Source: Fistularia commersonii (lineage: Eukaryota; Chordata; Actinopteri; Syngnathiformes; Fistulariidae). From it: a DNA stretch of 64,000 nt. The DNA lies in the NCBI GenBank assembly GCA_037954325.1, contig JBBMNZ010000018.1, forward strand, positions 8,816,501 to 8,880,500, in the 5' to 3' direction. Below the pieces are notes generated by a model that made no database searches, was not told where the DNA came from, and worked only from the letters and a program-made list of their open reading frames with translations. A program made the translations under genes and the position numbers. Of this stretch, positions 10,216 to 22,484 are shown in pieces. The number at the start of each line of letters is the position of its first letter. Position 1 is the first letter of the stretch.

Positions 10216-10505
10216 TGTATTTTATCCATTCATTCATCTTCAATACTGCTTATCCTGCAGCCTGTTTGCAGTGCAGCTGGAGCGCATCCCCGCTCTCATT
10301 GTGGACCAGATGCTGATACTCACATATAGAGACAGATAAACATTCACCCTCTCATTCACAAATTTGGGCAATGTAGAGTCTCCAACGAACCTGCTGAATG
10401 TGTCCAAAGAACCCAAAGGAAACCCAAGCAGACCCGGGGACAACATGCCAATGCCATCCAGAAAGGCTCCTTGTCTGAATCGAACATGCAACACCCTGAT
10501 AACCT
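10216..10505 (-). mobile_element. V-SINE-like SINE, reverse orientation, with head
   Basis: Read on the minus strand: GAATCGAACATG-type B-box region near 10490, the CCTTTGGGTTCTTTGGACAC core, CAGCAGGTTCGTTGGAGACT, then the body and ATGAATGAATGGA tail at 10216. It carries the head that the array units at 9385-10215 lack. Confidence 0.7.
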
Positions 10506-11394
10506 TAAATTATGAATTGTTCCTCAGCGTGGGGGTTCCATCCTGAATAAACAACACGCTGACATAAAATCTGGCAAAGATAGTATTTCCAGGTCATCAG
10601 GGGTTTTTAACCGGTGGCTGTAATCAGCGTACAACATGAGCAACACAACCTTGAGTTACTTGCACATCATTTCTCATTGAACGGGAAACGGATCTTTGAT
10701 CCTCACAACATATTTCCTCTTTTTAGGAAAAACAAATTAAATTTTGATGTCAATCCAAAAAATTCAGACCTGTTAAAATAAAAGGTACCAGTCATTATTT
10801 TTGGTGAAATATTTGAAATCTTCAAAAGATGGCAGAGGGACAGATGCATGTGAAAATGAGGCAGAGGTAATGAAATGATAATTTAAGGTTTAAAAGTAGG
10901 AATATAAAGTCAGTGGGATGGATATTAAAATGCTTGAAATTGTTATTGCAGACACAAATCTTCCTTTGGGAGGACCCTGGACATCAGAGTGCCTTTTAAA
11001 CGGGTCGAGTTAAATCTCAAAATCAATTTTAGGGAGTCTACTAAGAGATGTATTAGGCTGTTGATATATAAATCTTTCACCCTTGACAGAAGAGGCCGTC
11101 TTCACCAGATAGATGTAGTTTTTTCACTGGTAAAAACTGGCTCATTTTTAAAGCAGGGAATCAAGTTCTGCAAGATCAAATGGGATTGACCACCTCAGCA
11201 TAATTTTTTTTTTCCTTTTCTTTCTGGTGTGATTTGGTGCTCTGCACAGGAGGACATGGGAATTAAGGAAGGAAGCACTTTTGTGGTACTGGGCTAAAAA
11301 ACACGCACATATTAGGACTGACGCCGGTAAGTTTGTAGTTTCCCACCTACCACTACTGATATACTGAAATAATAAATGAAAATCCATTGCAATC
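10506..11394. other. intron 3, no recognisable element
   Basis: No exon, RNA gene or known repeat seen. Confidence 0.35.
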
Positions 11395-11640
11395 CAGAGA
11401 CCCAGACGTCCCTCTTCCAGGGGGATCCGGACTATGTCTCAGGCCAGTCAGCCAAGAGTCATAGTTCAACCAGTGTATTCTGGATCGTCACTTCTGGGCC
11501 TCCTCACTAGGGAGGCATCCAGGAGGCATACTGACCACATGCCCAAGCCATCTCATTTGGGTCCTCTCAATGCTAGAGTCCCTCCAGGATGGAAAACTTG
11601 TTTCGGTCGCTCATATCCATGATCTAGTTCTTTCAGTCAT
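11395..11640 (-). mobile_element. LINE C-terminal fragment (Rex/Babar-like, tentative)
   Basis: Same family as 27397-29935. On the plus strand it shares CCAGGGGGATCCGGAC, GGAGGCATCCAGGAGGCATA, CCAAGCCATCTCATTTGG and TTTCGGTCGCTCATATCC with that copy, which in the minus strand encode RMPPG..LPGEVFR-type LINE sequence. Strongly 5' truncated. Confidence 0.65.
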
Positions 11641-11749
11641 CACCCTCAGCGCATGACTGGGCTTGAGTCAATACATAGACCAGTATATTCATTATATATT
11701 GAAATGATAATGCACAAGACAAAAATTTGACAAAATTATTCTGTCCGAA

Positions 11750-12465
11750 ATGCAAGTCACTGTCTACCATCAGGAGTCCTACACATGCCCTATGTTCTTA
11801 AACGACATTGCAAATACTCAGTCAGACTTTATCTCCAAAAAAATGTACCGCGGGCATGTTGTCAGCTCCCAAAACTCCATCCATTTCTCCACCCATTCCA
11901 ACCTGCATGCACACATTTTTTCACCTCTTTACAACACACGATATTGCTCTTGACTGTTGACCCTAAATACATAAAATCTCCCACCTTCTTCATTTCCATT
12001 TCCTGTAACCTAATGGTTCAATTTGGGTCCCTCCCATTCACACATGTTTTCTGTCTTCGCTATGGCTGACCGTTTTACCTCTCCTTTCAAGAGCATACCT
12101 CCACCACTCCAGATGTTCCTCCACCTTGTCTCTGCTCTCACTACAGATCACATTGTCATCTGAAACCATCATAGTCTACAGACAATCCAGAAGCCTTATC
12201 TGTCAGCATGTCCATCACCATTGCAAACAGGAAGGGGCTCAGAGTTGATCTCTGGTGCACTCCCACCTCCACCTTGACGTCCTCTGTCCCACCTAGACCT
12301 CACTACTGTTTTTCCCAGCTTTCATGGTCCTGCAACAGTCTAACATACTTCTCTGCCACTGCAAACTTCCTCATAGAGTACCATAGTTCCTCTCTTGGCA
12401 CTCTGTTGTATGCTGTTTCTAGAGCTACAAAGACACAATGCAGCCTCCTCTGAACTTCAATGAGA
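11750..12465 (-). mobile_element. RTE-clade LINE fragment, separate subfamily
   Basis: On the plus strand: CATCAGGAGTCCTACACATG, a stretch matching the RT palm (CACATTGTCATCTGAAACCA) and GCAAACAGGAAGGGGCTCAG. Its order matches the other RTE copies but the 3' part differs. Many stops; no usable frame. Confidence 0.65.
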
Positions 12466-13240
12466 CTTTAACATGAAAAGGAATGGTTTCACAAAAATGA
12501 GCTCTGTGGTTGAAACGATTTTGTCCTCATACAGAAAGGTCAGGTTCATATTAATTACATATTCCAAAATATGATTTGTTTCCTTCGTAGATGCAGATCC
12601 ATTTATAATTTTTCAGCATCGCTAACAATCAAAAGACGGCTATCAAAAGAAAGGTTCATTTTTGATTGAGGAATCTCCCTCACTAGTCTCCTCTGAGGGT
12701 ATTTCTGAAAGACCTTTGGCATAAGTAAGAAATGACTGGGTAAACAATGAAAATGAACAGTAGTGGTGGTTTAATGGTGTACACAAAATATGTGTTCAAA
12801 ATTTAGAAGTGAAGCTAAGTGAGGTGAGGAGAAAAATGACAAGGACATTAGCATGCCATCTGTGTCATTTAATTGTTGACTGGCCTTTCAGTGACTTTCA
12901 TCCTCAGGAAGACGTCTGTCATTATTTATTATTTTTTTTACTTTTATTAAAAATTTGTGACAAAGTATCGCATCAGGTTTCAGAGTCAAGGGTTATATTT
13001 AAAGGACAAGACACATTACAGGAAAAATGTGTTCACAATACATGCGAATGGTGAGATGCAAAGTTGTGAAGCAAGTTTTAAAAATAACAGGTGTACTTAG
13101 AAATTACAAACATAAGCATGATGCAACAATAAGGATTTCTAATTTTCCCCAGAAAATTTGAAAATGGATAGATTTCTCTTATAAGTCTGCTTATGCACAT
13201 TTGAATAAAACAACATCTCAGTTTTAAGCCATATATATAT
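12466..13240. other. intron 3, no recognisable element
   Basis: No exon, RNA gene or known repeat seen. Confidence 0.35.
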
Positions 13241-13400
13241 ATGTGGGTATGTTTCTGTGTGTGTTACCTTGTAACATTTATATATATATATATAAGTGTG
13301 TGTGTGTGTTTGTGGAAATGTATGTACGGTGTGTGTATATATACATATGTACGTATATGTATATATATGTGTGTGTATGTGCTGTATATGTGCTACTCTA
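13241..13400. repeat. TA/TG-rich low-complexity tract
   Basis: Alternating TATATA and TGTGTG runs; the open frame through it is an artefact. Confidence 0.85.
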
Positions 13401-13429
13401 TATTGATATAGATATACAACTTATTTCCT

Positions 13430-14395
13430 GAGATATTGGTATTTTTAGGTTGTCAAAATCTTCTTGTTGTGGCAACTGGATTTGAATTTCTTCACTTGAA
13501 GACGTCTGTGGAGGCTCTCGGTCATCCAGGTAATGGTGAATTCTTATTAAGATCTTCTTGTCTTGGCAACTGGACTTGAATTTCTTCACTTGAGGAAATT
13601 TCACCCCTTATCCAAGAGGCTTCTCCAGTTTTAATGACTTGTTGGAAGTTTCCGAATATAACTGACAGGGTTTGGGGCGGGTCTTGGTTATGGTGGCTTG
13701 TTATGCAAATTTAAAAGTTGATCAGCAGAAACTAGGTCTAAGGGGGCTGTTGGGCTGATGGGGGCATCATTCGTGGGGAACAAAAGGGCAACTTTTGTGG
13801 GATTACCTAAATTGGAATGTGAAAAGGTAAAGCTACACAAAGAAGTGAAACTTGTTTTGTCACATGGACTGAAGCTCATGTAGAAATTACTGGGGATTGG
13901 TTCTGTTGTTGGATCTTTCCTGGTTGTTTGGAGGGTGCTGATGGGTCTGGTCCGTGTGTGCAAATCTGTCTTGGTATTGATCTCAGCACAGTGTTATATG
14001 TTGGTGAAAGGTTTTGTCTAAGGCCCCCTCCTCTTTTCAGAGATGTTTTTTTCTGTTTTGACAAAGATGGCTTCTTTGACCCCTGTCTCAAACCACCTGT
14101 CTTCTCTGGCCAGAATACGGACATTGCGGTCTTCAAAAGAATGGCACTTGAGCTTCAGGTGTAGGTGGACTGCAGAGTCCTGTCCTGAAGTGGTGGCTCT
14201 CCTGTGTTGGTGCAGAAGGTGTTTGGTCTCTCCAATTTAGATATCATCACAATCCTCAATGCAAGTGACAGCATACAACACATGCTTGATCTTTTGCCTG
14301 GCTGTTTTGTCTTTGGGGTGCACCAGTTTTTGTCTTTGCAACCCAAGGACAAAACACCCAGGAGTATGATCAAGATTTTTTTTTATCAAAAATTG
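13430..14395 (-). mobile_element. Penelope-like element (Neptune type), GIY-YIG endonuclease region
   Basis: The minus strand reads VLYAVTCIEDCDDI, a stop, then IGETKHLLHQHRRATTSGQ, DSAVHLHLK, HSFEDRNVRILARE and further down KRGGGLRQNLSPTYN. This pattern is the C-terminal GIY-YIG endonuclease region of fish Penelope-like elements. The Tyr expected in the YIG motif is a TAA stop here, and frames shift further on. A 60-bp stretch near the 3' end (TTGAATTTCTTCACTTGA) occurs twice, at about 13445-13500 and 13552-13612. No RT domain in the window. Confidence 0.75.
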
Positions 14396-16900
14396 AAGTC
14401 CACAGGGCAATTGGTTTATCCTCTCTGTAGATACAAAGATAAACAATATACTATATACTGTATATGATATTTATACGCTATTCACACCACATACCGAACC
14501 AGGGCAAGTTGCTTTATTGATACTAAACATACTGTAATCAAGGTGTTCCTTGATTAGACTTTTTTGCAATGTGGTTCTGTGTAAGATCTACATTTGTGGG
14601 GAAACTGCATATAGTGAGAATGCATATGTACGTAACTCTCCTGAAGAGAAACACTGAGTAAAGTTGCTGGGACGCGTGGGTGGATATGCTTCAGGCCTGC
14701 TTTATTCCAGGGCACAGAGGGTGAAGGAGAATTTGATCTCCATACATGGAACATCCAGCGAGAAACACATAGAAGCCTTTTATTTTTATTTTTTTATCAC
14801 AACCCCAAAATCAAGGCTGCGCTGGCTTCCTACGTACTGCCCACACAACCTTGAGATGATTTTATGACTGCACTGCTCCCTCTCTATTGCGCTCTCAATA
14901 TCAAAGCAAACATTGACCAGAGACACTTTTGTCAAATTTACTTCGTGATTAATAGTTCCACTTTTGGCCTTTTTGGGTGAGTAAGCAATGTTAGCATCCC
15001 ACCATCTGTCTTCTGAACCTTCTGTCTGGGACTATGTGGCTGCCAAGAAATGACTGCGGTAAAACAAACTTTGATTTTTATGGGAAATATTGTTGTGGTT
15101 TACGCTGTGTAACGATTGATTAATTACTGCAGCGGTAAAACTCTTGATTAATCAGTTGCAAATGCAGGCGCAGAGGTTTGAAATAAGGTAATCAATGAAG
15201 GACAAACTTCCACTAAGTTATTATCTATCAGAAGCTCAAGTTAGTGACTTTGCAGCCTCTGGAGCAAAGACCCTGCCCGCCTGCTGCTTACATTAGATGC
15301 ATCCACCATCTTCATTTGGGAAGAGCAGCTTAAGTCAGTGAAGTGTATGATTCAACTTCACATTAATGCAATATTCAAATTTCTTTTATCAGTTGGAACA
15401 ACACAATATATGCGTGGCTATTTTGGCCTTGTCCATCAACATAGCGTCTAAGATTTTCAGGGGAAAAGATTAGTAAATGTAATAACAACCTCTGTGTGAA
15501 AGAGTGAATTTTCTCAGTGGGTCCTCTTTTTTTCAGGTTCAAATTTTCAAATTTGCAGAATTTTCAATGACATGGCAAAAAAAGCTGAGAAAAATCAAAT
15601 GATGCAAGAATTTAATCATATACAATACCAATAATAAAAAAATAATATCTATGTGTACATTTGCTATAGAGATGACAGGCACATACTAGTATATCTGATG
15701 AATGCATTGAATTATCTTCATATATTGCACATGCACATGCAGCCAATATGTTTATAAGTAAAAGATACATATCATCATGGGAACAGGGTCACCACATCCT
15801 GCAGATGACATGCAATGCAACTATGACATTGAAAACAGTGCATTTAGGACAGCAAAGGACTTTTAAACCCAGCAGCTCCGCATGTGATGCTAATAATCTG
15901 GTTTACGGGGGCACGTCCTCTGCGACATCCTCTCTGTCTCTTACCCCCCCTCCCCCCCCCCAACTGTCCCTCCTCTGCATGACTACTTTGTCTTTTTATT
16001 TCCTAACGTCGGATATATGGTGATATATGGCATGAAAATCATGTGTCCCTGCTGTGACAATATCAATGAGGCTCAGAACATTGGATCAGGGCATGGAAGA
16101 GGTGCTAATCCAGGGGTATATCATTGATGCCACTAAGCCTGCAGGGTTAAAAAAAAAAAAAAAAAGGTTATATAACCTCACTGTCTCTGACTCCCTTTGG
16201 GGGAGGTCTTGTTGTGCATGTGTGTTTATGACTGATTAGAACCTGCAGCGAAATCAGAGCATGGAAGAGTCGGTCATGACGAGATTGAAGGGGACCTTGC
16301 AACTAACATGGACCAAGAAGCCACTGACAAGTAAAATCATCACAAAAGAATCATCAAAATAGGGGTTTGGATGACACATAGTATTTGTAAATAAAAGAAA
16401 AAAAAGGCAGGTTGCTTCATAGAATGTTTGTTTTCTAATATGTGTCCAAAGTGCATCATTGGTGAAAAGGAAGTTGTGTAACTTTTGCTTGTGAGTTCTG
16501 AAGTGGCTGAATGTAAGGATCCGTCTCATATTACAATTAACTTTCCTAAATCATATTCCAAACTGGGAGTAGAATCCCTCCCCTGAATTTTAGTTTGAGA
16601 TTTTTTTTTATCTTTAGCTTTTTTTTCCCTGCTTGATTTGACCGACGAAGAGCAGACGGTTGCATACATTGTACAGATCGTAGTGGCGTGTTCATAAAGT
16701 TTTTGGCTACATGAATAGAATTTAGAAAAAGGCATGTAAAGGGAATTTCATAAAAAAACAAATAATTAATGAGCGATGTCAGATGTTTATTGCCACAATA
16801 TGTTGTTTCACTTGTCATGCGACTCTGGGGTTGCAGAAATTAAACTTGAAAGCTCAATTTGCTTGACATGACTTTCCAAATATTTAAAATGGAGGGAAAC
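14396..16900. other. intron 3, no recognisable element
   Basis: About 2.5 kb with a C-rich tract (15942-15961) and a poly-A run (16147-16166) but no exon, RNA gene or repeat family that I recognise. Confidence 0.35.
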
Positions 16901-16904
16901 AAGT

Positions 16905-17025
16905 GGGCAGCATGGCACTCCTAGTTCAATTCCCAGCACCTACTTTGAGTCACTGAACCCCTAACTGCTCCCTTCCCCCAATGAATTCCCCGATGGAGAT
17001 TAATAAAGGATTTATAAGTTGGAAT
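16905..17025 (+). mobile_element. second SINE family, short copy next to exon 3
   Basis: GGGCAGCATGGCACTCCTAG, a B-box-like GTTCAATTCCC, then GAGTCACTGAACCCCTAACT and GAATTCCCCGATGGAGATTA with ATAAAGG tail. It is antisense to kcnab1 and lies about 50 nt past the exon 3 donor. Confidence 0.6.
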
Positions 17026-17077
17026 CCAAATATGTCGGCAAGTGCTGGTAGTTCTGGGGGAGAAAAATGTCTCATAC

Positions 17078-17115
17078 CTCATCTGCTATCTGACCTCCAA
17101 ATGTCACCCATGTAC
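17078..17115 (-). CDS. kcnab1: kcnab1 exon 3 (38-nt exon, NADPH-binding loop)
   Basis: 38-nt exon reading (G)TWVTFGGQIADE on the minus strand, flanked by acceptor CTTTTCAG and donor GTATGAG. The Thr-Trp pair and the Gln of this segment line the NADPH pocket in Kv-beta structures. Mammalian beta-1 has ISDE here, so Ser to Ala is a mild change. In transcript sense a long CA repeat ends 84 nt before this exon (17200-17280), and a SINE lies about 50 nt after its donor (near 16905-17025). So a very short exon sits in a repeat-rich setting. Confidence 0.93.
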
Positions 17116-17199
17116 CTGAAAAGGAGAAAGAAAGAGACATTTAAAGAATGAAAAAAACAACAAACTTCATCCTGTGTTGTCAATATATGTGCACACTTG

Positions 17200-17232
17200 G
17201 TGTGTGTGTGTGTGTGTGTGTGTGTCTGTGTG

Positions 17233-17263
<31 letters not shown>

Positions 17264-17280
17264 TTGTGTGTCTGTTTGTG
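17200..17280. repeat. (TG)n microsatellite upstream of exon 3
   Basis: About 80 bp of TG with a few TC/TT steps. On the transcript strand it is a CA repeat ending 84 nt before the exon 3 acceptor. Confidence 0.95.
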
Positions 17281-18409
17281 CGCAACATCCTGAAATAAAC
17301 ATTTCTAGGACTCAACATCAGTTGAGGGCAGTTGTCAGGGTCCCAAGAGAAGAAGCCTTCCTGTTGCGAGCTGCAGCTCAGTGATAACAAATCGCTTGTG
17401 TGACTTCCTGTTAGAACTCTGTCTTCACCAATGAAAGCTTTTAACAGTTTATGTGTATCTGGATGACCTTCTGTATTCCAGTGTGCATAATGATGTATGG
17501 ACATCTGATTACATGTTCTTGATCAGCCTGCAGTCAGTGCTGATAAGTAATACAAAAGGCTAAGCCAAACCAGAGGAGACACTAAATCCTGAACAAATTC
17601 CCCCTCTGAATTATTTATGGTTCTTTGTTGTGACATTTTCCATTCAAACTGTGTCACAACAAATTTAGTTATCTAAAACTGTCCTGCCTAACCAGACAGG
17701 CAGAGAAAAAAAACAACCAAAAAACACCTTTTTTTGTATCTGCTCTGTGAAAATCTTTATATTCAGTATGGCTTAATGTTTCAACTGGGAGTACAAAGAA
17801 GATACAGGGTAGTCCAGCGCCGCATTGACTTTGGCAGAGGATCAAGAAAAGATGCTTTGAAAACATAAAAAAACACACGCGGACTTTGTGGTAATGTATC
17901 TTTCTTCTCATTTGACCAACTGTTATTTCACGTGAAAGCAACAACACATGAGTTAAATAAGAAATTTGGCAAACACCTTCTAATGTCATAATCACCATCA
18001 TCATTGCCATTAAAGCTCCACCATTTATGGTCGGTAAGTTCAACAAGCTGATTGTGATCTACCGGTTGAGCCCTGCCTTTCAAAATAAACAACTGCGTAA
18101 TAAAAAAAAAAAAAAACGAGTGAACAGCAAGCCAGAGAATACACTACAGGGCAGGTAGTGTGGGTAAATCACATGTCTTTAAACAATAGCCGTTAGGCTA
18201 TCATGAATCGCCTCTGTGATATTTGGTACTGATTGACATACAGCACAGCTAATCTGAGATCTCAATCCAAATATCATTCCACAATGACTGATGATCATTT
18301 GGGAGTCTGTTTGAGCAGCAACTGCTGCTCAGACAATGCACCCGAGCTGATTCCATTCAGTGCCAGGTGTCATGAGAGTAAGGTAATGACCAAAAATGTA
18401 CAGAGTTGT
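17281..18409. other. intron 2, no recognisable element
   Basis: Includes a poly-A run at 18104-18116. Nothing else identified. Confidence 0.35.
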
Positions 18410-18695
18410 ATTGTGCTGGGTGGTTAGTGCTTTACGGCACAAGGGACCTTGGTTTGATTCCAACAGGGGGGCCTATCTGTTTGGAGTCGTGTGTTCTCCC
18501 CAAGTCTTTGTGGGTTTCTCTGGATTCTCCCGTTTCCTCCCACAGTCTAAAAATAAGGAAATCTGAAAGATTGCTGAAATATTTGACGGAGAGAGTGAAT
18601 GGTTGTCTGTCTATCAAGGTCCTACTATCGCCCCTGCAACCCTCCAGGAAGTGCAGGAAAAAGCAGTAGACAATGGATGGATGATGTTCATTCAT
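18410..18695 (+). mobile_element. V-SINE-like SINE, near full length
   Basis: GGTGGTTAGTGCTTTACGGC head, B-box-like GGTTTGATTCC at about 18451-18461, CCGTTTCCTCCCACAGTCTA core, GAGTGAATGGTTGTCTGTCT and a tail ending ATGGATGGATG. Confidence 0.8.
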
Positions 18696-18809
18696 GCTGT
18701 ATGCAAGGTAAACAATATATATTTTCAATATTATGTGTATTCGGTATATATACATCAATACGATGTTTGGACATTTTTGAAGAAGCTTGCCAAACAATAA
18801 GTGATGCCT

Positions 18810-19290
18810 TTTACATTACATTAGATTACAGTCATGTAGCAGATGCTTTTATCCAAAGCGACTTACAAAAATTGCAATTCAATAACCGAAGCTCCAAAGT
18901 ACCAGTAGTCGTTATTCAGAAGTCACCACTCTACCAAATAGCCATCTCGAAACCATATACATACATACATTTATTTCTTCTTTTTTTTGGGGGGGGGGGG
19001 CTGGGCTAAGTGCGATTAGTGGGGTTGTGCTTGGTGAAGAGGTACGTTTTCACCTCACGGCGGAAGATGGGCAGCGACCCCGCTGTTCTGACCTTTTCCG
19101 GGAGTTCGTTCCACCACTGAGGAGCCAAGACCGAGGGGAGCCGAGACCGGTTCAAATCGGCAGCCAGGGGCTCTGAATGATGGGTTGGACAGTCGCCAAG
19201 AGGTGACAGATCAGAAGGGACTGGTAGGGACATGTGGCTTGACCATATGCTAAAGATATGACGGGGCTGTCCCATTCACTGCCCGGTTGG
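18810..19290 (-). mobile_element. LINE 3' end (L2/CR1-like, tentative)
   Basis: The minus frame at 19006-19275 contains LAPQWWNELPEKVRTAGSL followed by PIFRREVKTYLF, the usual C-terminal signature of fish L2/CR1-like reverse transcriptases. The low-coordinate side has ACATTACATTAGATTACAG and TTTTATCCAAAGCGACTTAC, a common teleost retroelement 3' tail. 5' truncated. Confidence 0.65.
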
Positions 19291-20064
19291 TGGCCTTAAG
19301 CATCTCTAGATATTTCTTCTCCATAGGTGAAGCAGAACCAGCTGGAAAATGCTTAGACCTCAGAAATACAAAGAAGTTGGACTCTGGTCTTTTCTGTAGT
19401 TGCCCTGAGTGAAAGGCATCAGTCTGACAGGGATGTGAACAATACTGTAGCTGAGTCCCTGCATGTTTTGGTTTTCCTTGCTGATTGAGAAGGTCACCTC
19501 CCTGGGAAAAGATGGGGTGATGGTGGTGAAGTGGGGGTTGCTTTCTCACGGTCGTTTGCTTTTATTTGCCAAACAATCCATCAGTCTATGCAGGGAATCT
19601 CACTGAAAGGGTTTGCGGTGTCCCAGATGGGGCATCACCTTGTGATTCCATTGCTCTGCTGTGTCAATTCAGTGTTCACATGGTTGTTGGACTTCTGTGC
19701 AAGGCACAGTTTGACCTTTAAATATTCTGCTGTAGCTGTGGGTGGCTATTATTTAGATTCACACTGTACACTTCTCAGTATATAATGATCGATGTAAGGA
19801 TTTAATTGAAAAACATCTCCAGTTCTACATGTAGACTTCAAAACTCGTATTGAGTAGTGACTGAGTGTCATCGATGATGAATAAAATGCAGAAGATGAAC
19901 AATTTCACGCAATGGATAAATAAATCAATAAATATTCACAATTCCAAACTCCAAAATATTCCCATACTGCATAAGATGTCACAATCATCTAGTGTCTATG
20001 CCATTAATACAATTTCACAAAATACACTAAGTGAATCACTGCTATTTTTGTTTACAGTCTGTTT
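19291..20064. other. intron 2, no recognisable element
   Basis: No exon, RNA gene or known repeat seen. Confidence 0.35.
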
Positions 20065-21055
20065 TGGTTGCAGAGAAGTATGTTTGACTGGTGCAGGACA
20101 TGTATGCTAGCTGTGAGACAGTGGTGTGGTGTGCTGTAGGGGTAACAGAGAAGTTCCAGGTGGAGGTGGGACTCCATCAGGGATCAGCTCTGAGTCCCTT
20201 CTTGTTTGCAGTGGTGATGGACAGGTTGATAGATGAGGTTAGATCGGAATGTCCTTGGACCATGATGTTTGTAGATGACATTGTGATCAGTAGGGAGAGC
20301 AGAGAAGAGGTTAAGGAAAATCTAGAGAGGTGGGGGTATACGCTGGAAAGGAGGGGAATGAAGGTTAGTCAGAGCAAGACAGAGCATATGTGTGTGACTG
20401 AGAGGAACTCAGGTGGAACGGTGAGGCAACAGGGAGTGGAGATCAAGAAGTTGGAGGATTTCAGGCACTTGCGGTCAACAGTCCAGAGCAGCGGAGAATG
20501 TGGAAAAGAGGTGAAGAGATGGGTTCATGCAGGTTGGAATGGGTGGATAAAAGTGTCAGGGGTATGATGCGATAGATGACTATCACCCAGGATGAAAGGA
20601 AAGGTGTACAAGACAGAGGTGAGACTATAGATCCTGTATGGCCTAGAAACAGGGACAATGACAAAAAGACAGGAAACAGAGCTAGAGGTTCCAGAGATGA
20701 AGATGCTAAGGTTCTCTTTGGGAGTGGCCAGGATGGATAGGATCAGAAATGAGTCTATAAGAGGAACAGCACATGTTAGATGTTTTGGAGAGAAGGTCAG
20801 AGAAGCCAGACAGTTCGGTCATGTACGGAGGAGGGATAGCAGATATACCAATATATTGGTAGACAGATGCTGGGATTGGAGCTGCCAGGCAGGAGGAAGA
20901 CCAAAGAGAAGATTTATGGATGTAGTGAGAGAGAGTGGTGTGAGAAAGACATGAAGGTAGTTTATGTGAGAGAGGGGGATACAGAGAGTAGGGTTTGATG
21001 GAGAAGGTTGAGTCGCTGTGACAACCCCGAAAGGAAAAGCCGAAAGGAGAAGAAG
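20065..21055 (+). mobile_element. RTE-clade LINE, 5'-truncated, RT palm to 3' end
   Basis: Encodes VGLHQGSALSPFLFAVVMDR, MMFVDDIVISRESREEVKEN, LERRGMKVSQSKTEHMCV, then after a frameshift LRFSLGVARMDRIRNESIRG and GRPKRRFMDVV. The catalytic box is FVDD where other copies have FADD. The 3' end has the family-specific AAGCCGAAAGGAGAAGAAGA. Opposite strand to kcnab1. Confidence 0.85.
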
Positions 21056-22484
21056 ATCCAAAATGAACCGATGAGTTAAAATGCATCAAGTTCATTTAAA
21101 AAATAAAATTAAAAAAGTCAAAAATATCCCAAAAAATATATATGGCAATTCACATCTTTCAAAAATTTCTAGTGTTCTGACGTGCATACTGTATATATTA
21201 CAGTTTATATTATGCAGTTACTTGAAAATACCTTTAGATGTGTTCATGCTCAATGCTGTCAGTCAGCAGGCAACATGTCACTCTGCAGTTGCAGACAGTG
21301 TTGGTAGGCTCAAAGACACTTTACCTTTGTAAGCAATGTCCCTTGTATATCCTATCACACTTTGTTGATACCTTTCAACAGCTATTGTTTCCCAAAAGTC
21401 AGAATTGCCAGAATGTCTAGGATGTGTGAAAGCTGGAGAGAATCAGACATTAATAACATTCCCTTTTGTGCTCTGTGACAATAAATCATCCTTTCTTTTA
21501 CTTTTTACTGTATCTCCAAATAAAACACTACGTGTGTCGAATTTATTTGCCATACAGCACTTTATCTGTACCCGCTTTTTGTTCCATACCCGACTCTGTC
21601 TCCAAGTAGCCAGAGAGTTGGAGCAGATAGACAGTCTCCCTTCTCTGACTCAGCTGACAGATGTTGCTCGGCTGTCATTAGTATTTTGGTTTACAGTGGT
21701 GACAGGGGGTAATAAAGATGTGCTTTGCTGTTACAGCAAAACAGTCTTGACTGATCACACAATTCCACCAACACCTTTACCGTTGACAAAGTGCAATCAA
21801 GGTCTCTCGGTGCATAATATTATCAGTATAATAAGAAGCATAAACCTGCATATCTAAAGGTGGGCTTCTGTGGCTAAAAAAACAATAGCACTGACAGGAA
21901 TTTAGCATTTGGGCAATATTAAATGAGTTGCCATGGCAACCATACCCAATCTCAGCTGTTCTTACAATCATGGCAGATTATATTACAATGGGTTCCAAGC
22001 CTTCTAATAAACGCCTATAAGTGATGTAAATATGAGTGCTGTGTGTGTGTGTGTGTGTGTGTGCAAGAGCGCATAAGTGTGCATGTTAGTGCGTACAACC
22101 ACTCTGGTAAGGCGGAATCCCAATCACGGCTGAAGATGTCCAGTCGTGGCTCTGTGCTCTGATGGGCGGCTCAGCGTGGGATGAAAACCCTGCAGAGCTG
22201 TAATTTGACGGCCACTGCTTGTACAGAAATGACTGAGATTTCATGTTTTCAATGGAAGCTGCTGCAGTTATATGGAGAGTTAGAACAAAATATCTATAAT
22301 AATTTTCTATAACCTTGGAAGGACTGCTCATATGAGCAGTCAACCTGATAGAAGATACTTGACGGTTTATTAATCTATTTTTGTATGTATATACAATATC
22401 TTTATATATCTACAGGATGATGCTTTTGGTTTAGTTAGGGTAATCTCATTATCTACTCAATCAATTTATCACTGTTACTGTTAG
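21056..22484. other. intron 2, no recognisable element
   Basis: Only a short (TG)n at 22039-22062 stands out. Confidence 0.35.
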
